64,000 bases of DNA from Litomosoides sigmodontis (Eukaryota; Nematoda; Chromadorea; Rhabditida; Onchocercidae): NCBI GenBank assembly GCA_963070105.1, contig OY718806.1, positions 5,167,865-5,231,864 of the forward strand, written 5' to 3'. Made by a program: the position numbers and the translations under genes. Under the pieces are notes generated by a model, which made no database searches, was not told the DNA's origin, and was given only the letters and a program-made list of their open reading frames with translations. The stretch's first letter is position 1. Every line of letters starts with the position of its first letter. This document shows, piece after piece, positions 39,179 to 52,351 of the stretch.

Positions 39179-42100
39179 TCAGTACCACAGCTCGTGGCAC
39201 ATAAACATGACAACATTAGTGATGATAAGGAAAAGATAGATGGTAAGCGAAATATTCTCCAGCCTTCTGATGATTCTTTTCCAGTAAAGTGGTAAGCAAT
39301 GTTTCCTTTGAGCTTCTTCTTTCACTTTTATGAATTCTCTCATCAAATTAACGAGTAACTCGATCCGCTGCGTATTTATGGGTGGTGGTGGATCAGCAAC
39401 TGCTTCTGATATTGCTGTTTCTTGATGACATTCCGTTATGTTTACCTACAGAAAGCTTGAACCTTCAATTCATACTAAAAAGAGATTGGGTAAGTGTTTC
39501 CTGTTACAGTCAGTCCCTTTCTCCTAAGCAAACAATCCAAAGCTATCTCGACTGATAAATTTTTATAAGACCATGAGATCTTAATCTTCCCCCATTGGCA
39601 AGCACTGTAGGTCAGAACTTAATATCTCTTATGTCATTTTAACAAATCCTACATTATATTGTGCCGGTCTAGCATCATGACCTTAATCAGTCTAAGCTCA
39701 TATTCATTATTAATCCGAAAAGTTTACGAAAAGTAATATTCAACATGGGCGGAAATGGTGCAGTAGAGGTATGCCTTTTGATCCTCATTTTATTTTAGAA
39801 AAGAACTGTTGATCCATATTATTAAATCCTTGCCTCAGTAGGAATTATATCTCGAAAGGTGAAGCTACCGGAGGTAGAACTGACGAAGCGTGTCGTAACA
39901 TCATGATTTCGTTTGATCTCATCGCCGCCTGCTATCCGGAATCTTTCTGGCACACAACAGCAAAAAAGTCTCTTAGCAGACAAAAATCGTAACCACCATG
40001 GAATTGCCTTAATTATGATACCAACATTGATAGTCTTCCATTCCTATGCTCATTATAGTTCATTATTATTTTAACTAATTTTAATTATTTTAATATTTTT
40101 TAATCATTATTTTAATTATTCTATCAGATAAAGATATTACTACGAAAGGAAGCTGGAAGCATTCACCTCAATGTGTTGGTTTTGTAAAGCATACTTTTCC
40201 AAATAGACAAACATTAAACTGGTACAAGTGGCGACACTTATAACAAGCATTTGTACCATGTGAAATACTGCTGAAATGTTAACATCAAGTTCAAAAATCA
40301 AGCATGAACTGATAACTTTTATCACTCTAAATGTCACGAATTTCTGTATACATGAATAAACCAACCAAGCAAAGGCACATCATAAAATGAGCCTCTCTCT
40401 CCCGGAAATGACTCCGATGCAAATTTCATTTCGTCAGCTAGCATCAAAAGCATGACAGACATACTTAGCAGCGTTATGATTCCCAAGCGAAATTTGCTTT
40501 CATGTCGACCAGTAGCATTTGACGGAGCATGGAAACCGATGACCGCTACAAAACTTACCTAAATGAAGCAGTGAAATATGGTTTTATCTTGGTAGTATTT
40601 TTTAAAACAAATAGTTCAAGCATGAAAATATTAATCATTAATGTAGGAAAAACAACTCTATTAAAATTATTATATTATTAAAAGTTTTTTGCATCGGCGA
40701 CCGCGAACGACTTCTTTAGTCAACAAGTATGAGGTTACCATCCATTGAGAAAATTTTTTACCATGTAATAAAACTTCATTTTACAAGAGAACTGACTCAC
40801 CAGAGCAGTTGGAAAAACGAAATTAAAAACGTAATAGAACGACTGCCTCCGAAGAATCAAAATCATATAAATAGTTGAAAAAGATTCGTGTTCGAGATCC
40901 ATTGTGCCTATAATTTCAGATTTAACTGAAGCAAAATGCAGTCAAAACACTATCATTATTAAAAGAAAAAACTTAACTGAATATCTAAATTTGAATAATC
41001 TTGAGATTGCATTGTTAATGTAACAGTTGCGATTAATTAATATAGCATAAATACATCGTATCATTGAATTAAGAGAAGTAAAAGCTTGTTATAGAATATA
41101 ACCATTATGTATGATAGCATTTTCTAGTAGCCACTCTTGACTGTCGTAAAAATCGTCGAGCAATACTTCCCGTTGGTCAACAATCAAACTTACATATTCA
41201 ATTTGATATGACCATGAACCACACTGCAAACGAATTCATTTCTTGCTAAATTTTTTATGATCCAGTTGAATCAAGTGAATGTTGTTCACTCCTAACTGAA
41301 ATTACGAAACGATAAAAATTTGAGAAACAGTTTAACACTGGAACAGAGAATCGCTGCAGATGATCAGACAACTAAGTGATAAGTGGAGTAGTTATAATTG
41401 TGAAAATGAACTATGAACTCATAATTTATTAGCTTAAAATATTTAAAATATAACCATGGATAATATCCAGCACAAGAATTCCAATTACCGAGAGTTTATT
41501 TCCAAAATAACTGGAAAGGTATTGCACAGGCTTTCGAGAACAGTTAGTGAAGAGACAAAAGAAGAGACGATACCATTTAATATAAGTGCAAGTGTTAAAG
41601 GAGCAGGAAAAACTTATTAACTACCTTCGTTGGATAATTCTAAATTGCTGTAAATAATTAAAAAATTTTAATCCATGCATTGGATTATTTCATCAAAAGT
41701 GCATGGTTATCAATACCATGGACTTTTTACCAATAATGCGTTAGTAAAATTTAAGGCAGAAAAATGCTCAAAATTGCTAATTAAAAAAGAGAAACATATT
41801 GGTGTCGGGAAAGCCGAGAGAAACTTAACACAAATTGCAAAATCTGTAAGATTCATCATTTAATCAACATTAGATTGTTACCCCTATATATTTTGTGTAT
41901 CATGCAATCGATGTCATATCAAAGGCAATTAATTGCTCACATCATTTACAAGCTTTTTTGTAATTAGCTAATTTTACAAGGCGGCTGACTGTTTGCCAAT
42001 CTGTCTCCCTTCCCGCTAACAAAGCTACATTAACCAAAGTTTTGAATAAGTAGAAGGGAAAGTACATTTAGTTAAAAGTTAAACAGTTGTAATTGTTGCT

Positions 42101-43774
42101 AAACTTGGGTCTTTTGCATTTTCTCAACCACTACGTTTTTTTTATTAATTTCATGCTTATGTCTTCCACTGGTTGATATGCACGCTTATTCACCTTATTT
42201 TTACCGCTTCATTTCTTCACTTTTAATCAAATATGAAATCGACTTACCGCAAATGTACAGTTCTGTACATCGAAAGGGAAATATTTAACACTGATGGGAC
42301 AGAGAGCATGCGTAGTGATGGGGACAAAAATGCGCAAACGACCACTGACACTAATTTCTGCCAATGCATTCGATGCATAATCCAAAACATTACCATGTAT
42401 GCTGAAAATTGCCAGTGCGATCACAAAATCGCGTTGCCAAAAAGTAACTAATATTGTTCGGGAAGATAATTTCCTGTTACTCCAAATGGGACACAGCCCG
42501 AATATCCACGTCGTCGTTCAGTAGCTCAAAAAATTCATCTTATCAATTTCATCCTATTTTTATTCTTGCTTCGTTAATCAAAGGACTTCCGACTATTTTT
42601 ATCCACACATCCCTTGCAAAGCACTGTGTATAACGAATCCAACCTCACTGCGTTTGGGGAACCTGACCGTTTTACGGATGCTGCTTGTAGTTAATCGAAT
42701 AGGTGCAGTGCTTTTGTCATTAATTGTTCGAAAGAGCCATTGCTTTTGAATCAATTTAATAGTGAAAAATGGCCAAGACATACCTGTGATATAAGTATAG
42801 TTCTGGTTTCCAAAACCATTTGGTCGGTATGAATGTTCTTGTTATATTATTGAATTCACTAGCATTCCACTTTAATGCGGGATCGATCCACCATATGTGG
42901 AAATAGCCAGATATCGTCGCTATATTATTTCGATGATCCTAAATCATTCAGACAAATAGCTCTCAAACATTATGTGTTAAAAGAGGCGAGTTAGTTATGC
43001 ACACGCTATTATATTAAAAATTCATAAGTATAGCTTGAATGTTCAACAGTTTCAGATAATCACAAATCTCTTGCTTTTTATTAATGTTAATTTTCTAGCT
43101 CGATCAGTCGCCACTTCGGAACCTATTCTCCCTATGAATCATTTAACTTTCTCGCTCTACAACTTGTCCTTGTAACTTATCCGATCTTCATGCTTTTCTC
43201 TATTCCTCTGTACTGGCCTTCCTTGCCAAAACGCTACTTGTTAATTACAGTTGGATAGTAAAAAACGAACTAAGTCAAAAATTTTGTACAATGCAGCTCG
43301 AACATGAATTTCGGTGGGAGTGTGAAAATTCAGAACAGGTCGTTGGAATGGTCGTGCAGCTGCCTTAATTTGATTTAAAAGACGTGCGTGCGCATCTGCA
43401 ATCTTTCTTTCATCGGAATAATTCTCACTGATAGTAACTTGTCCACCAGCCAATATATTCGGTTTTCCAAACTTGTTAAACACTACGTCATTCTGTTTCG
43501 ATCTCATCCATACTTCTGGTAAAATATCATAACTCACTGCAAATTCTTCGGAAATTCTTTAGAAAAGTCAGTAATTTTTTCTAGAAAACTGAGCTGTCTG
43601 GTTTATTTCTTTCCTCCATTCCCACCTTTTTTTTTTTTTAATTTTAATGTCATAAAAATGATTTCACTGCTCTTACGATCATAAACCTGATATAGAGACA
43701 AAGACTGACGCTGCACTGCAATAATTTGTAGGAAGCTGTGCGTGATGACATATTCCAGACGCATCAAGAGGCTG
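39179..43774 (-). CDS. Cys-loop ligand-gated ion channel subunit (nicotinic-receptor-like)
   Basis: Minus-strand exons with closing phases: 43271-43536, 42784-42938, 42248-42401, 41103-41223, 40801-40925, 40366-40558, 40167-40270 and 39179-39445 (stop). The extracellular domain shows RPVLNFHTPTEIHVR, GYFHIWWIDPALKW, FIPTKWFWKPELYLY (loop A region) and the Cys loop CPISVKYFPFDVQNC with 13 residues between cysteines, then GSWSYQIEY. Membrane segments follow: YYVFNFVFPTALVSFVAVIG (M1), FRLGIITLLSMSVMLLMLA (M2), AVFHMVQMLVISVATCTSLM (M3) and ISLTIYLFLIITNVVMFMC (M4), ending HELWY. No vicinal Cys pair is seen in the loop C region, so it would be a non-alpha type. Ion selectivity cannot be read safely from the M2 flank (GRHESKFRLG). 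The 5' end is unresolved: a Cys-containing exon at about 43690-43774 fits phase 1 into 43536 but carries no start codon, so the signal peptide is missing from this model. Confidence 0.88.
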
Positions 43775-46619
43775 ACAAAATCAAATTTCAAAGTAACTCC
43801 TGTCCACTGTTGACGCTGCGAACAGTAAATTTTTATAAATTCATGATCAGTCTGATTTTTACGATAAATGGGATGCTGTAAATTGATCAAATCACTTGAC
43901 GGTTTCTATTCCATGCTGACGAGCCGTAAAATTTTACGAAAAATTAAATAAACTCGGCATCCATATTGCATAATTCATAACCAACTCATTAAGTTCTCAT
44001 AAAAATGATGAAGCTATTGATTGAAATGAATAAATAGCCCTAACACGCATTTCTTGCGTATAGTTATAAAAAAGTATATTGATGAGACTGAAATGAAGAT
44101 TGTTTTGAGGATCCCATAATAACACCAAGTAATTTTTAGAGTAAAGTAGAAAGCACTGAACTTACTTTTTAAGTGAAGAAAACTTTATTGATTTATAAAA
44201 AGTCAACAAAGCGATAACAATAGATATAAAGCACATTCACGAAAACCCGACAAAAATAATTAACTACGCTCCTACTTTGACTTTTAATTCAAAAAAGTTT
44301 CCGAATGAGGATACTAAAACCACATTATGCTTAGAATGAAAAAATACAGCATATAAGAAACTCAATTGAAATTTTAAAAATGTATAATGAAAACGTAAAA
44401 TTTTCAGACATCTGTCAAATAACTTTCGCTAAAACATAAATGAAGCAAAAATTAAAAAAAGGATTTGTTCTGTGAATCAAATGTTATTGCTGTCGAAATG
44501 GAATAAACCAAATTTTTTTACAACTTACTCTTCTACAAATCACTTAACAATAGTTTACACTAATTTATTTCGTTCATTTTTTATACGAATAAGTATTTTG
44601 TAGCAGGATAACAAGGGATCACTCTTTGGCTTTCAATCAATTGAAATGTTTTAAGTCACTTAGCAGTTGTTAATTTTACTCAGAAATATTAGTGTGAAAA
44701 TATCATTAATTTCAATTAATCTGACAATCTGGTAATTTTTCTATTTCAGTCACAACCAATTTTTCTCTAGATGTTCCATTTGCACTTTATCAGATAGTGG
44801 ATCAAGCACAGGATATTATCATCTTATAGGAAACCATCGAATGATTATCCTGTACCAACAGCTTTTGAGATTTTGATTTAATGAATTTCATTTGCTAGGA
44901 TAAATATTCTGCCCAAAGAACATAGCACAGACACCGAATGTAAATAAAAGATCCCTCAGAATTCAAATTAAAGTCCAAATTAACGTTTGCCTTAATTCTT
45001 GTTAGTATTATTTAATAAATTTGTCAATAAACAAAACAGGATGAAGAGAAATGACCCTTGGATATTATGAATATCCACTATAGATATTATGAATACGTGA
45101 TTTTGTTTAGTTTGACAAATTATTACGACTAAAAATTTCGCTATTTTTTTAAAAATTGCACTGCCGTAACTTCGTTTCCGCTTATTCGTCCATGACTTTG
45201 TTACTTTTCTTTTTCGTAATTGCTGCATACGTCAAGTCGATTTACCAACATTTCAGAAATGAAAAACTGTTGTATTTTTACTAGTTTCCGATATACATCA
45301 TTATGCTTTGAAATATAAAATGAAAGTTTCGAATTAAATCAACTTCCATTGGATAGTGACTTGATTGCAAAAAGACACACGCTTGTTTTTACAACACTGA
45401 ATGTGAGTTTTATGAGCATTAAGTCAACAAAATTTGATTGATAAAGAATTAAGAAATAAAAATTAAAACAATAATGTTCAATGAATAATTTTGAAATGTG
45501 ATTAACACTCGCAAAATAATAGACTGAATTTGCACGAAAGATAAACGAAAAAAATAAATATTTGATACTTTAATTTTGGAAGAAAATGCAGTAAACACTG
45601 CATAATCCAGATGTAAACCATAGTGAAATATAAAATATAAGCAAAGATTCGTAAAATTTTAAACTTTTATTTTTAATGGAAGATGAGGAAAAGAGAAGTT
45701 GGAGAGAGGAAGGGAAGAGGGAAAAGTTATGCCCTGCAATTTTTAAAACTTGCGCTTAAAAATCTCACAAGAAGACTAAAACAAAAGAGAATTGAAGGAT
45801 GGCGAAAGCGTACAATATGTACGTGGTACAATCATTGTCAGTCATCCGCTTGACGGCCAAAATTTACGAATGCATTTTACTCCAGGGAATACTTCAAAAG
45901 CCAATGAACTCAATGCATATAAAGTTTCGAGACATGTAGTGAAAGATGCATTGGGCATTTCTGCCTATAACCAATAAATAAGCTAGCGTGCTTGCACACT
46001 CACACTTATTTAAATGCATGAGCGGATGCTGATACTCTGAAGAATTGGAAATTCTTAAATATTTGAACTCTTTTTCAAATCACAGCATATTCACATCTTA
46101 AATTCTATCGACAGTTTGAAAATTTTGCTAAATAAGTTCAGTATTTTATTATAAAGTTTCAAAAACCTTTTGAATTGCAACAGAAAATTATTACTTTGCG
46201 ATAAATAATTAGGTAATGACAGTGAAATTCGAAGTAATGCATAACACTCGTGTACCATTTAAAAAATAACGAAGCACAATACATGGACAAAGAATAGTCT
46301 ATAAAATAAGAATCACACATCCAATTACAACTATCTTTATATCTATCTTTATATAGGTGTTCCAAGCATTATTCCGGATTTTTTCACACCACATGAGGCA
46401 AGAATTGAGTAGCTTCAAGCAGGAACACCTAAAGCACCGCTTAAAATGTATTGCGGCCACAAATGACTGCGTAACTTATTGAATACTGCAATGTGCTAAT
46501 GTGCTTATAAACTAATGCAGTGTGCTAATGTGCTAGCATTTTTAAACCAAAACTGGTCATAGAATTATCTGCGTTCGTTGGAAACTAGTCTCATTGGAAC
46601 CAGCAACTGCCGCGTACTA
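43775..46619. other. AT-rich intergenic region upstream of the ion channel
   Basis: The missing 5' exon and promoter of the ion-channel gene should be here. The open frame 45792-45977 (61 codons) reads like plausible protein but has no recognisable motif or partner exon. Otherwise nothing seen. Confidence 0.45.
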
Positions 46620-47095
46620 CCCGGGGATCCTCTTAGTCCACCGCTACAGGAAGTTCACCGATGAAAGATAAATTAATTATGGAAGTAGGATATGCCCCTC
46701 TTTAGTTATTTATTAGAAACTGTAAAGCAGAAAAACACAAGGGTTACAGTTGCACCTGGAGCAAGTGGTAAAGTGGTAATGCGCGTACACCCAGTAAGCC
46801 ATGTGAGTCGGTGAATTAAATGAACAACTGGTTAAAGAGGTTTACCTAGAAAAAAAAGATAGGTTCCATCAAACGGTACCAAAAGGATGTTCCGGATCAC
46901 CAAAACAAAGAGGAAAAGGCGATCTGTTATAATATTCAAAAAACCAAATCAGATACATTATGCTAAATATCAAATAAATGTTTAGGCGCAGCATGACAGC
47001 AAGGTCGAATAGGAACACAGGGTCTTCCCAGGCAAAAGGAACTAGCAGGTCGTCCAGGTGTGCCAGGTTAAGTAGCACAATATTGCTCGTGCCTA
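46620..47095 (+). pseudogene. Decayed cuticle collagen gene
   Basis: Three blocks in different frames keep a collagen Gly-X-Y register. At 46752-46814 the codons read APGASGKV then VMR, VHP, VSH, VSR, where the expected glycine codons are GTA or GTG. At 46885-46926 GCS, GSP and a later Gly lie in register with Lys and Asp replacing others. At 46985-47071 the series GAA, stop-QQ, GRI, GTQ, GLP, RQK, ELA, GRP, GVP, G is uninterrupted in register, with one glycine codon now TGA and two replaced by Arg and Glu. It is followed at 47069-47092 by a stop and VAQYCSC, which resembles the AYCPCP end of nematode cuticle collagens. Several stops and at least two frameshifts show it is dead. The amino-terminal part is not recognisable. 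Family is convincing; which collagen it was is not. Confidence 0.75.
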
Positions 47096-48136
47096 TCTAA
47101 CACTGAAATCATTGTGTGGCAAGCATTTTAGGTGGCTGTATTAGTAGTTACGGTATTGACCGAAGAAAAACAAAAAAGGTTGAATAATGAACAGGTATCT
47201 TAATAGAAATAGGTGTTTTTACGGAACTTCAATTCCACACGTTACTTTCATGACTCAGAGGAACTAATAATCAAGTAGAATTCAAAGCAGTCGATCCTGA
47301 TTTTTATCCCGACTTTCGAGTTCACAAGAGCGGGTGCTCAAGAAATTACGACAAAAGCAATTTTTCTTTTTCCTTAACGTAAGCAGCGCTGTTTACGGCA
47401 CACTCTGTACAACATCCATTTTATCCAAGCAAAATCCAGCTATACCACTCTCTCCCAAACAACTTCATGCCAAGTCAACCTCTCAACCGAAACTAGCATG
47501 CAGCACGACCCTCTCAAACGTTCCTCTAATTCCATTTTTGCCGTTGGGACTCCCTGTGTATATCGCGGGTGGTCGTTGTATATTGAACTTTCATAATTGG
47601 TGTGCGCATTTCGTCACTGATTTCGCCTCTACACCGCGCTGTTTTGTGTGTTTGCTGCACAGTTGCAGTTGTATTGGGACGGTTACTGGATGTTATTAGT
47701 TGGAGAAAGAGACATTAAGACTTTAAGTTGCCGATATCTCCGTCTTGTACGTTTTAGCACATTGTCAATTATAACGAGCAGGTTTTGCCGTATGTAGTAT
47801 CCTCAAAGTGCCATTTCGTATTTAAAATCACAAGCCGATGCATATTCTTTGTTACAGACAACTTGTACGCTTCATTGAATCTTTGCTGTGGACAACTGAT
47901 CTCCACTTGAAGTGTTTGTGCAGGATGTAGATAGGTACGTAATGTTATTGGCTCTGGTAATTAATTCAGATATCATAGTAGTATAACGAATGAAACGAAA
48001 GTATGGGATTATCCATTTGGTTGACACCCTTACCGATCTTTCGCTTCGTGGTTTGCAGGAACTGCAATTATCGTAGCTTGATGATAGTGAATTTGCTGTT
48101 ATGGATTATTTCATAATGGTTTTGTTTTCAGATGTG
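47096..48136. other. Upstream region of the Smad4-like gene
   Basis: A 121-codon open frame at 47334-47699 is probably fortuitous: it has no motif and no suitable start context. The region is GC-richer than its flanks and is likely promoter and outron of the Smad gene. Confidence 0.45.
48130..48131 (+). promoter_or_regulatory. Candidate spliced-leader acceptor of the Smad4-like gene
   Basis: TTTTGTTTTCAG is a strong nematode acceptor ending 5 nt before the chosen ATG at 48137. The first ATG after the site (48132) is followed at once by TGA, so translation would begin at 48137. Confidence 0.55.
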
Positions 48137-51100
48137 ATGTCATCAAACTTCACTCCGATATCCTCTTTGGGGTTGGTAACAAAACATGCCAGTACAATTA
48201 CAGGTGCTGATGTGAGTCCTCTGGTTCTTCCACAGTTACATTGTAGCCCAAGTGACCAAACTCGATCGCAACTATCAAGTACTGTTACACAGTTGCCTAG
48301 TCCGAGTAATCAAGTTAGGTCTCAGATGCAGCAAGGTGCGCAATCCACACAACGTCCAACAAGTTCTGATGCATGCGCTACGATCACGCAGTATCTGATG
48401 ATGTATCATACGGTAACTATGTTATGGTAGATTCCGATGTACTTTCAAATTCCACCATGCGGGAAGTAGTTATATTACATTCCTGAGTTTTTGGAGCACA
48501 CTTCGAGCAAAAGTCATGTCATTTGTCCAAATTACAGTTTGTGTTGTATAAACATTTGATTTTCAAAAGCAGAACCAGGTTTTGTCGATTATAGATAAGT
48601 TGTTCATAAAACTAAGCGCAGAATGCGCGAGGTCTAACATTCTGATGGTTATTCTTCAGGACAACTTTGTGGAATGTGTGTGTATGTCTGCTTCTTTGTG
48701 CTTTTAGGGACGAGATGAGGAATTCACTCGCAAAGCTATTGAAAGCCTGATTAAAAAATTGAAAGATAAACGTGATGAATTAGATGCACTAATCACAACT
48801 GTAACATCACATGGTAAAATTTCTCCGAAATGTATAACGATTCAGCGTACTTTGGATGGACGATTGCAGGTAATCAATATAGTTATTGTCAGTCTGTTCA
48901 TTTTACTCGATTTGATTTTACATATTTTATTTTATATATATCAATGGGCCATTTCCGCCCATTGATTTTTCTGTTAACCATGGTCATTTTCCTTCTTTAA
49001 TGTTTTATTAAGACCTGCCAGAATGTTATTAATATTATTTGTTATTTATTAAACATAAATCTGTCATCACAGCCTTGTTTTGTTTTTGTTTTACGCAGCT
49101 AAATCTGGAGTTTACTTAATCAGCAAGATAAAGGTTGTAACTAACTTAAACTTCCTTATTTTTTTGTAGGTGGCTGGAAGAAAAGGTTTTCCGCACGTCG
49201 TTTACGCACGTATTTGGAGATGGCCTGATTTACATAAAAATGAACTGAAACATTTACCGCTTTGTCAGTGTGCATTTGATTTAAAATGTGACCTCGTAAG
49301 GCTTTGCTATATTTTATTTTACTGGTGCATCTAAAATAAGTTTTCATTTCCTGAAAATTGTTTCTTCTATTTAAATGTTATTAATTCGTTAGGCCGTATT
49401 GTAGGTTTGCGTTAATCCATATCACTACGAACGTGTTGTTCCACCAGGTATCGGCACCATTGATTTATCGAATTTAAAAATCGAACATCGGTCCTCATCG
49501 CAAGACGACTCAAACACACTCTCTCCTGGAAGTGCAGAAACTATGGACGATTTATCAAAGTAATTTTTAAAAATTTATGATAATCTGTAATGGATTTTTT
49601 TGTCGACATTAGTGGTGTAGGTAAAAATATACGTCTGTTTGATGTGTTTGCTTTATTAATCTTAGTGCAAAATCTGTATCTTAACTTCGAAGCAACAATT
49701 TTAGCGCAATTCTGCATAACGGATTTTGTAATTACACTTATTTGAAGTTTTATCAAGTTTTCATGTGATTCTGTACATTTAATATGGGTTGGCGCAACAG
49801 CGCACGTATTTGTTATTTTAATTGGATATTCAGTCAAACGTCAAGTTACAGGAACTCAGCGCTTAATGGGAATGACGGTTGGACTGCAAAGACACTTGCA
49901 TATGCATCAACACTGCATACTCCCAATGTTGTCAAAACAGGTGTCATTGTAAAAAGATTATTTCTTCTTTTTAGCCGTATGGAAAGTGTTAATTGTTTCT
50001 ATGGTGAAATTCATCCATGCTATAAATCATTGCAGAGACAAGAACATTGTCTGGTGTTGAACATGATCTATTTAGTGGCACTAATGTGTGTGTGGTACCA
50101 AATCAATCTGCTTGGAATAACGGTGAGCAAAACATAGCTGCAGCAGTCACAATCTCATCACAGATTCGTAAGTGTGCGTCAGTTATAATATCTTTAACTT
50201 TGTTTCATTTTTGTAAGAGTTTACCTATAACTCTATTTGTTATTTTTCTTTATCTTTATATTTTGTCCTAAATTTGAAATTTTATAACAAGTTCCTGTTT
50301 TTTGTAGCAGTAGTAAATCCAATTCCATTTCCACCTAGCTCCATGCAGTCTCAAAACACATTTCCATCTCACTGTGTTGCTGGGGTGTTGAATCCATCGT
50401 TACAAGTACCTTCCTCATCAGCGTTCAGTAACTCGCGTGAGTGATATAAAACTTTATTCAACTTCTACTTTCTCACACTTATTACTTGGTGAATTTAGAA
50501 ATGCAGTCTGTACATGTTCTCATGTTTTTACATGTTTTTATCGGAAATTTTATTCCGTGCTTAAAAAATTGGGCTTCATTAGCGAAACATGATTTCTTTT
50601 TCTGAAGGTAAAATTTATGAGAAACCTAGAGAAAGTTTCTATCAATGTTTGTTCAGGGTGGAGTACCCAGAACTGATTTCATAATTATTTAGAAGAAGCT
50701 CAGCACCACGAAGAATCTAGAGTTCGTGACAGAGCGGAGCCTATTTCGCTAAGCCCACGTAAGGATTCGAATTTCATCTATTTTTTGCAAATATGTAGAA
50801 ATCAAATTTAGAAACACCCGTTGTAACAAATCATTAGTGATAGATTGATTTTTGCACCTACCTTTATTATTAATGTGTTTTCGTTCAAGATCCCGCAAAT
50901 TGGTGCGTCATTTCGTATTATGAGTTCAACGCAAAAGTTGGTGAAACATTTGCTGTAAATACATCTGCAGTCTACATTGATGGTGGGGTTGATCCATCTG
51001 CTCCCGGTCGTTTTTGTTTAGGATCCCTTTCGAACGTCCAACGTACTGATGAGAGTGAACGATGCAGGTTGGTTGATAAATTATTTCCTCATGTGAACTT

Positions 51101-52351
51101 TGTTACGGAATTTCTGCACTATTATTGTTTACTTTTTGTGAAATTACATGGTAAGTGCTAAATGAAAGTTGTTTTTGTTTGTGTACTTCTTAACGAGAAA
51201 TGTTGTAATTGATTATTATGTTATACATTATTAATAGAAAGCATATTGGTCGTGGAATTCGATTGGATGTGAAAGGAGAAGGTGATGTTTGGTTGACGTG
51301 TTTGTCGGATCGACCAGTTTTCGTTCAAAGTTCATATCTCGATCGTGAAGCAGGACGAGTGCCAGGCGATGCTGTACACAAAATCTATTCTCAAGCAACA
51401 TTAAAAGTTTGCATTGAGGAACCCTTTTGCAAAGATTCACTTGTGAATAGTCCAAAAAATATTTCTTACCTTCGATAAAACTATAAGCTTTGGGACTTTT
51501 TGGTCACTGGTTTGCTCCCTGGAGCTATATGGGTTTAATACTTCTTAGTAGTTTCAGGTTTTCGACTTACGACAGTGTTACCATCAGCTACGACAGCAGA
51601 ATATGTACCAGTTAATAGCGGCAGAAATACTGAATAATTCATGTGATAACTCAAGAAATCCATTGTTTGGGATGGACAGAAAGTCTACGGAATTTGCTGG
51701 TCGTTTGAATCAGGTTGCTTTCATACTTTATTTCAATGACAGATGTTCTGTTGGTATTTCATGAAAGTTTCATTTCATTATATATTTTGATACTTCTTGG
51801 TTTATTTTGCATTCATCAGTTCTCTTAACTATGGAATGTAACGACGACTACAGTTTTAAAACTCGATACAAGAGATGAATTATGCCTGTTCGGAGCATGT
51901 GATATTTTCAGATGTCAAGGTGTAAAGTATTAGTATTCGGTTATTACTAATCTGATTTCGTTATCATTTGAAAATGAGTGAATTTTTAGTTCATTAATTC
52001 TTTGAAACTCTGTTATTGCTTCCAAACTATTGTATCTCTGTTTGGAGATCTGGATGACCGTAGACGCCTATTTAGCCTTTCAGTTATGGGTATATCTCGC
52101 GATTGCGTGGCTTTGGTCGTATCTGTACTGTTTTAATATCATGTTGAAGCAGGCTGATGTTTGTTTAGGCTGCAAACGTTGGTGTTGATGAATTACGCAA
52201 CTTATGCTCGCTGGCAGTATCTTTTGTTAAGGGATGGGGACCGGACTATAATCGTAAATCAATCAAAGAAACACCATGTTGGATTGAGGTTCAGATAAAC
52301 AGAGCTCTTCAACTACTTGATGAAGTTCTTCATAATCCAACTTTAAAATAG
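48137..52351 (+). CDS. sma-4: Smad4-type co-Smad (TGF-beta pathway)
   Basis: Twelve exons: 48137-48412, 48708-48869, 49170-49295, 49405-49559, 49834-49940, 50036-50167, 50308-50436, 50693-50758, 50890-51067, 51238-51406, 51558-51713 and 52169-52351. Phases close throughout, giving 612 residues. MH1 (about 93-205) has [40 protein letters not shown], the DNA-binding hairpin region, and the zinc-ligand region [24 protein letters not shown] Ser/Asn/Pro-rich linker follows. MH2 (about 385-612) has [67 protein letters not shown] and [20 protein letters not shown]. The protein ends without SSxS, as expected for a co-Smad, which partners phosphorylated receptor Smads in the nucleus. C. elegans has two co-Smads (SMA-4, DAF-3). 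Orthology to SMA-4 rather than DAF-3 is inferred from the high similarity to vertebrate Smad4. Confidence 0.95.

Noticed and set aside
42599..42781. Minus-strand 60-codon frame inside the ion-channel gene
   Set aside because: Loop A at the end of exon 42784-42938 joins in phase directly to 42401 (SIHGNVLDYAS), as in other Cys-loop receptors, so this stretch is intron.
45792..45977. Open frame of 61 codons upstream of the collagen relic
   Set aside because: It has no motif, no splice partner, and no link to the collagen reading register. Kept only as part of the intergenic description.
47334..47699. Open frame of 121 codons before the Smad gene
   Set aside because: No protein-family features, and the Smad transcript has its own acceptor and start further on. 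It is probably upstream non-coding sequence.
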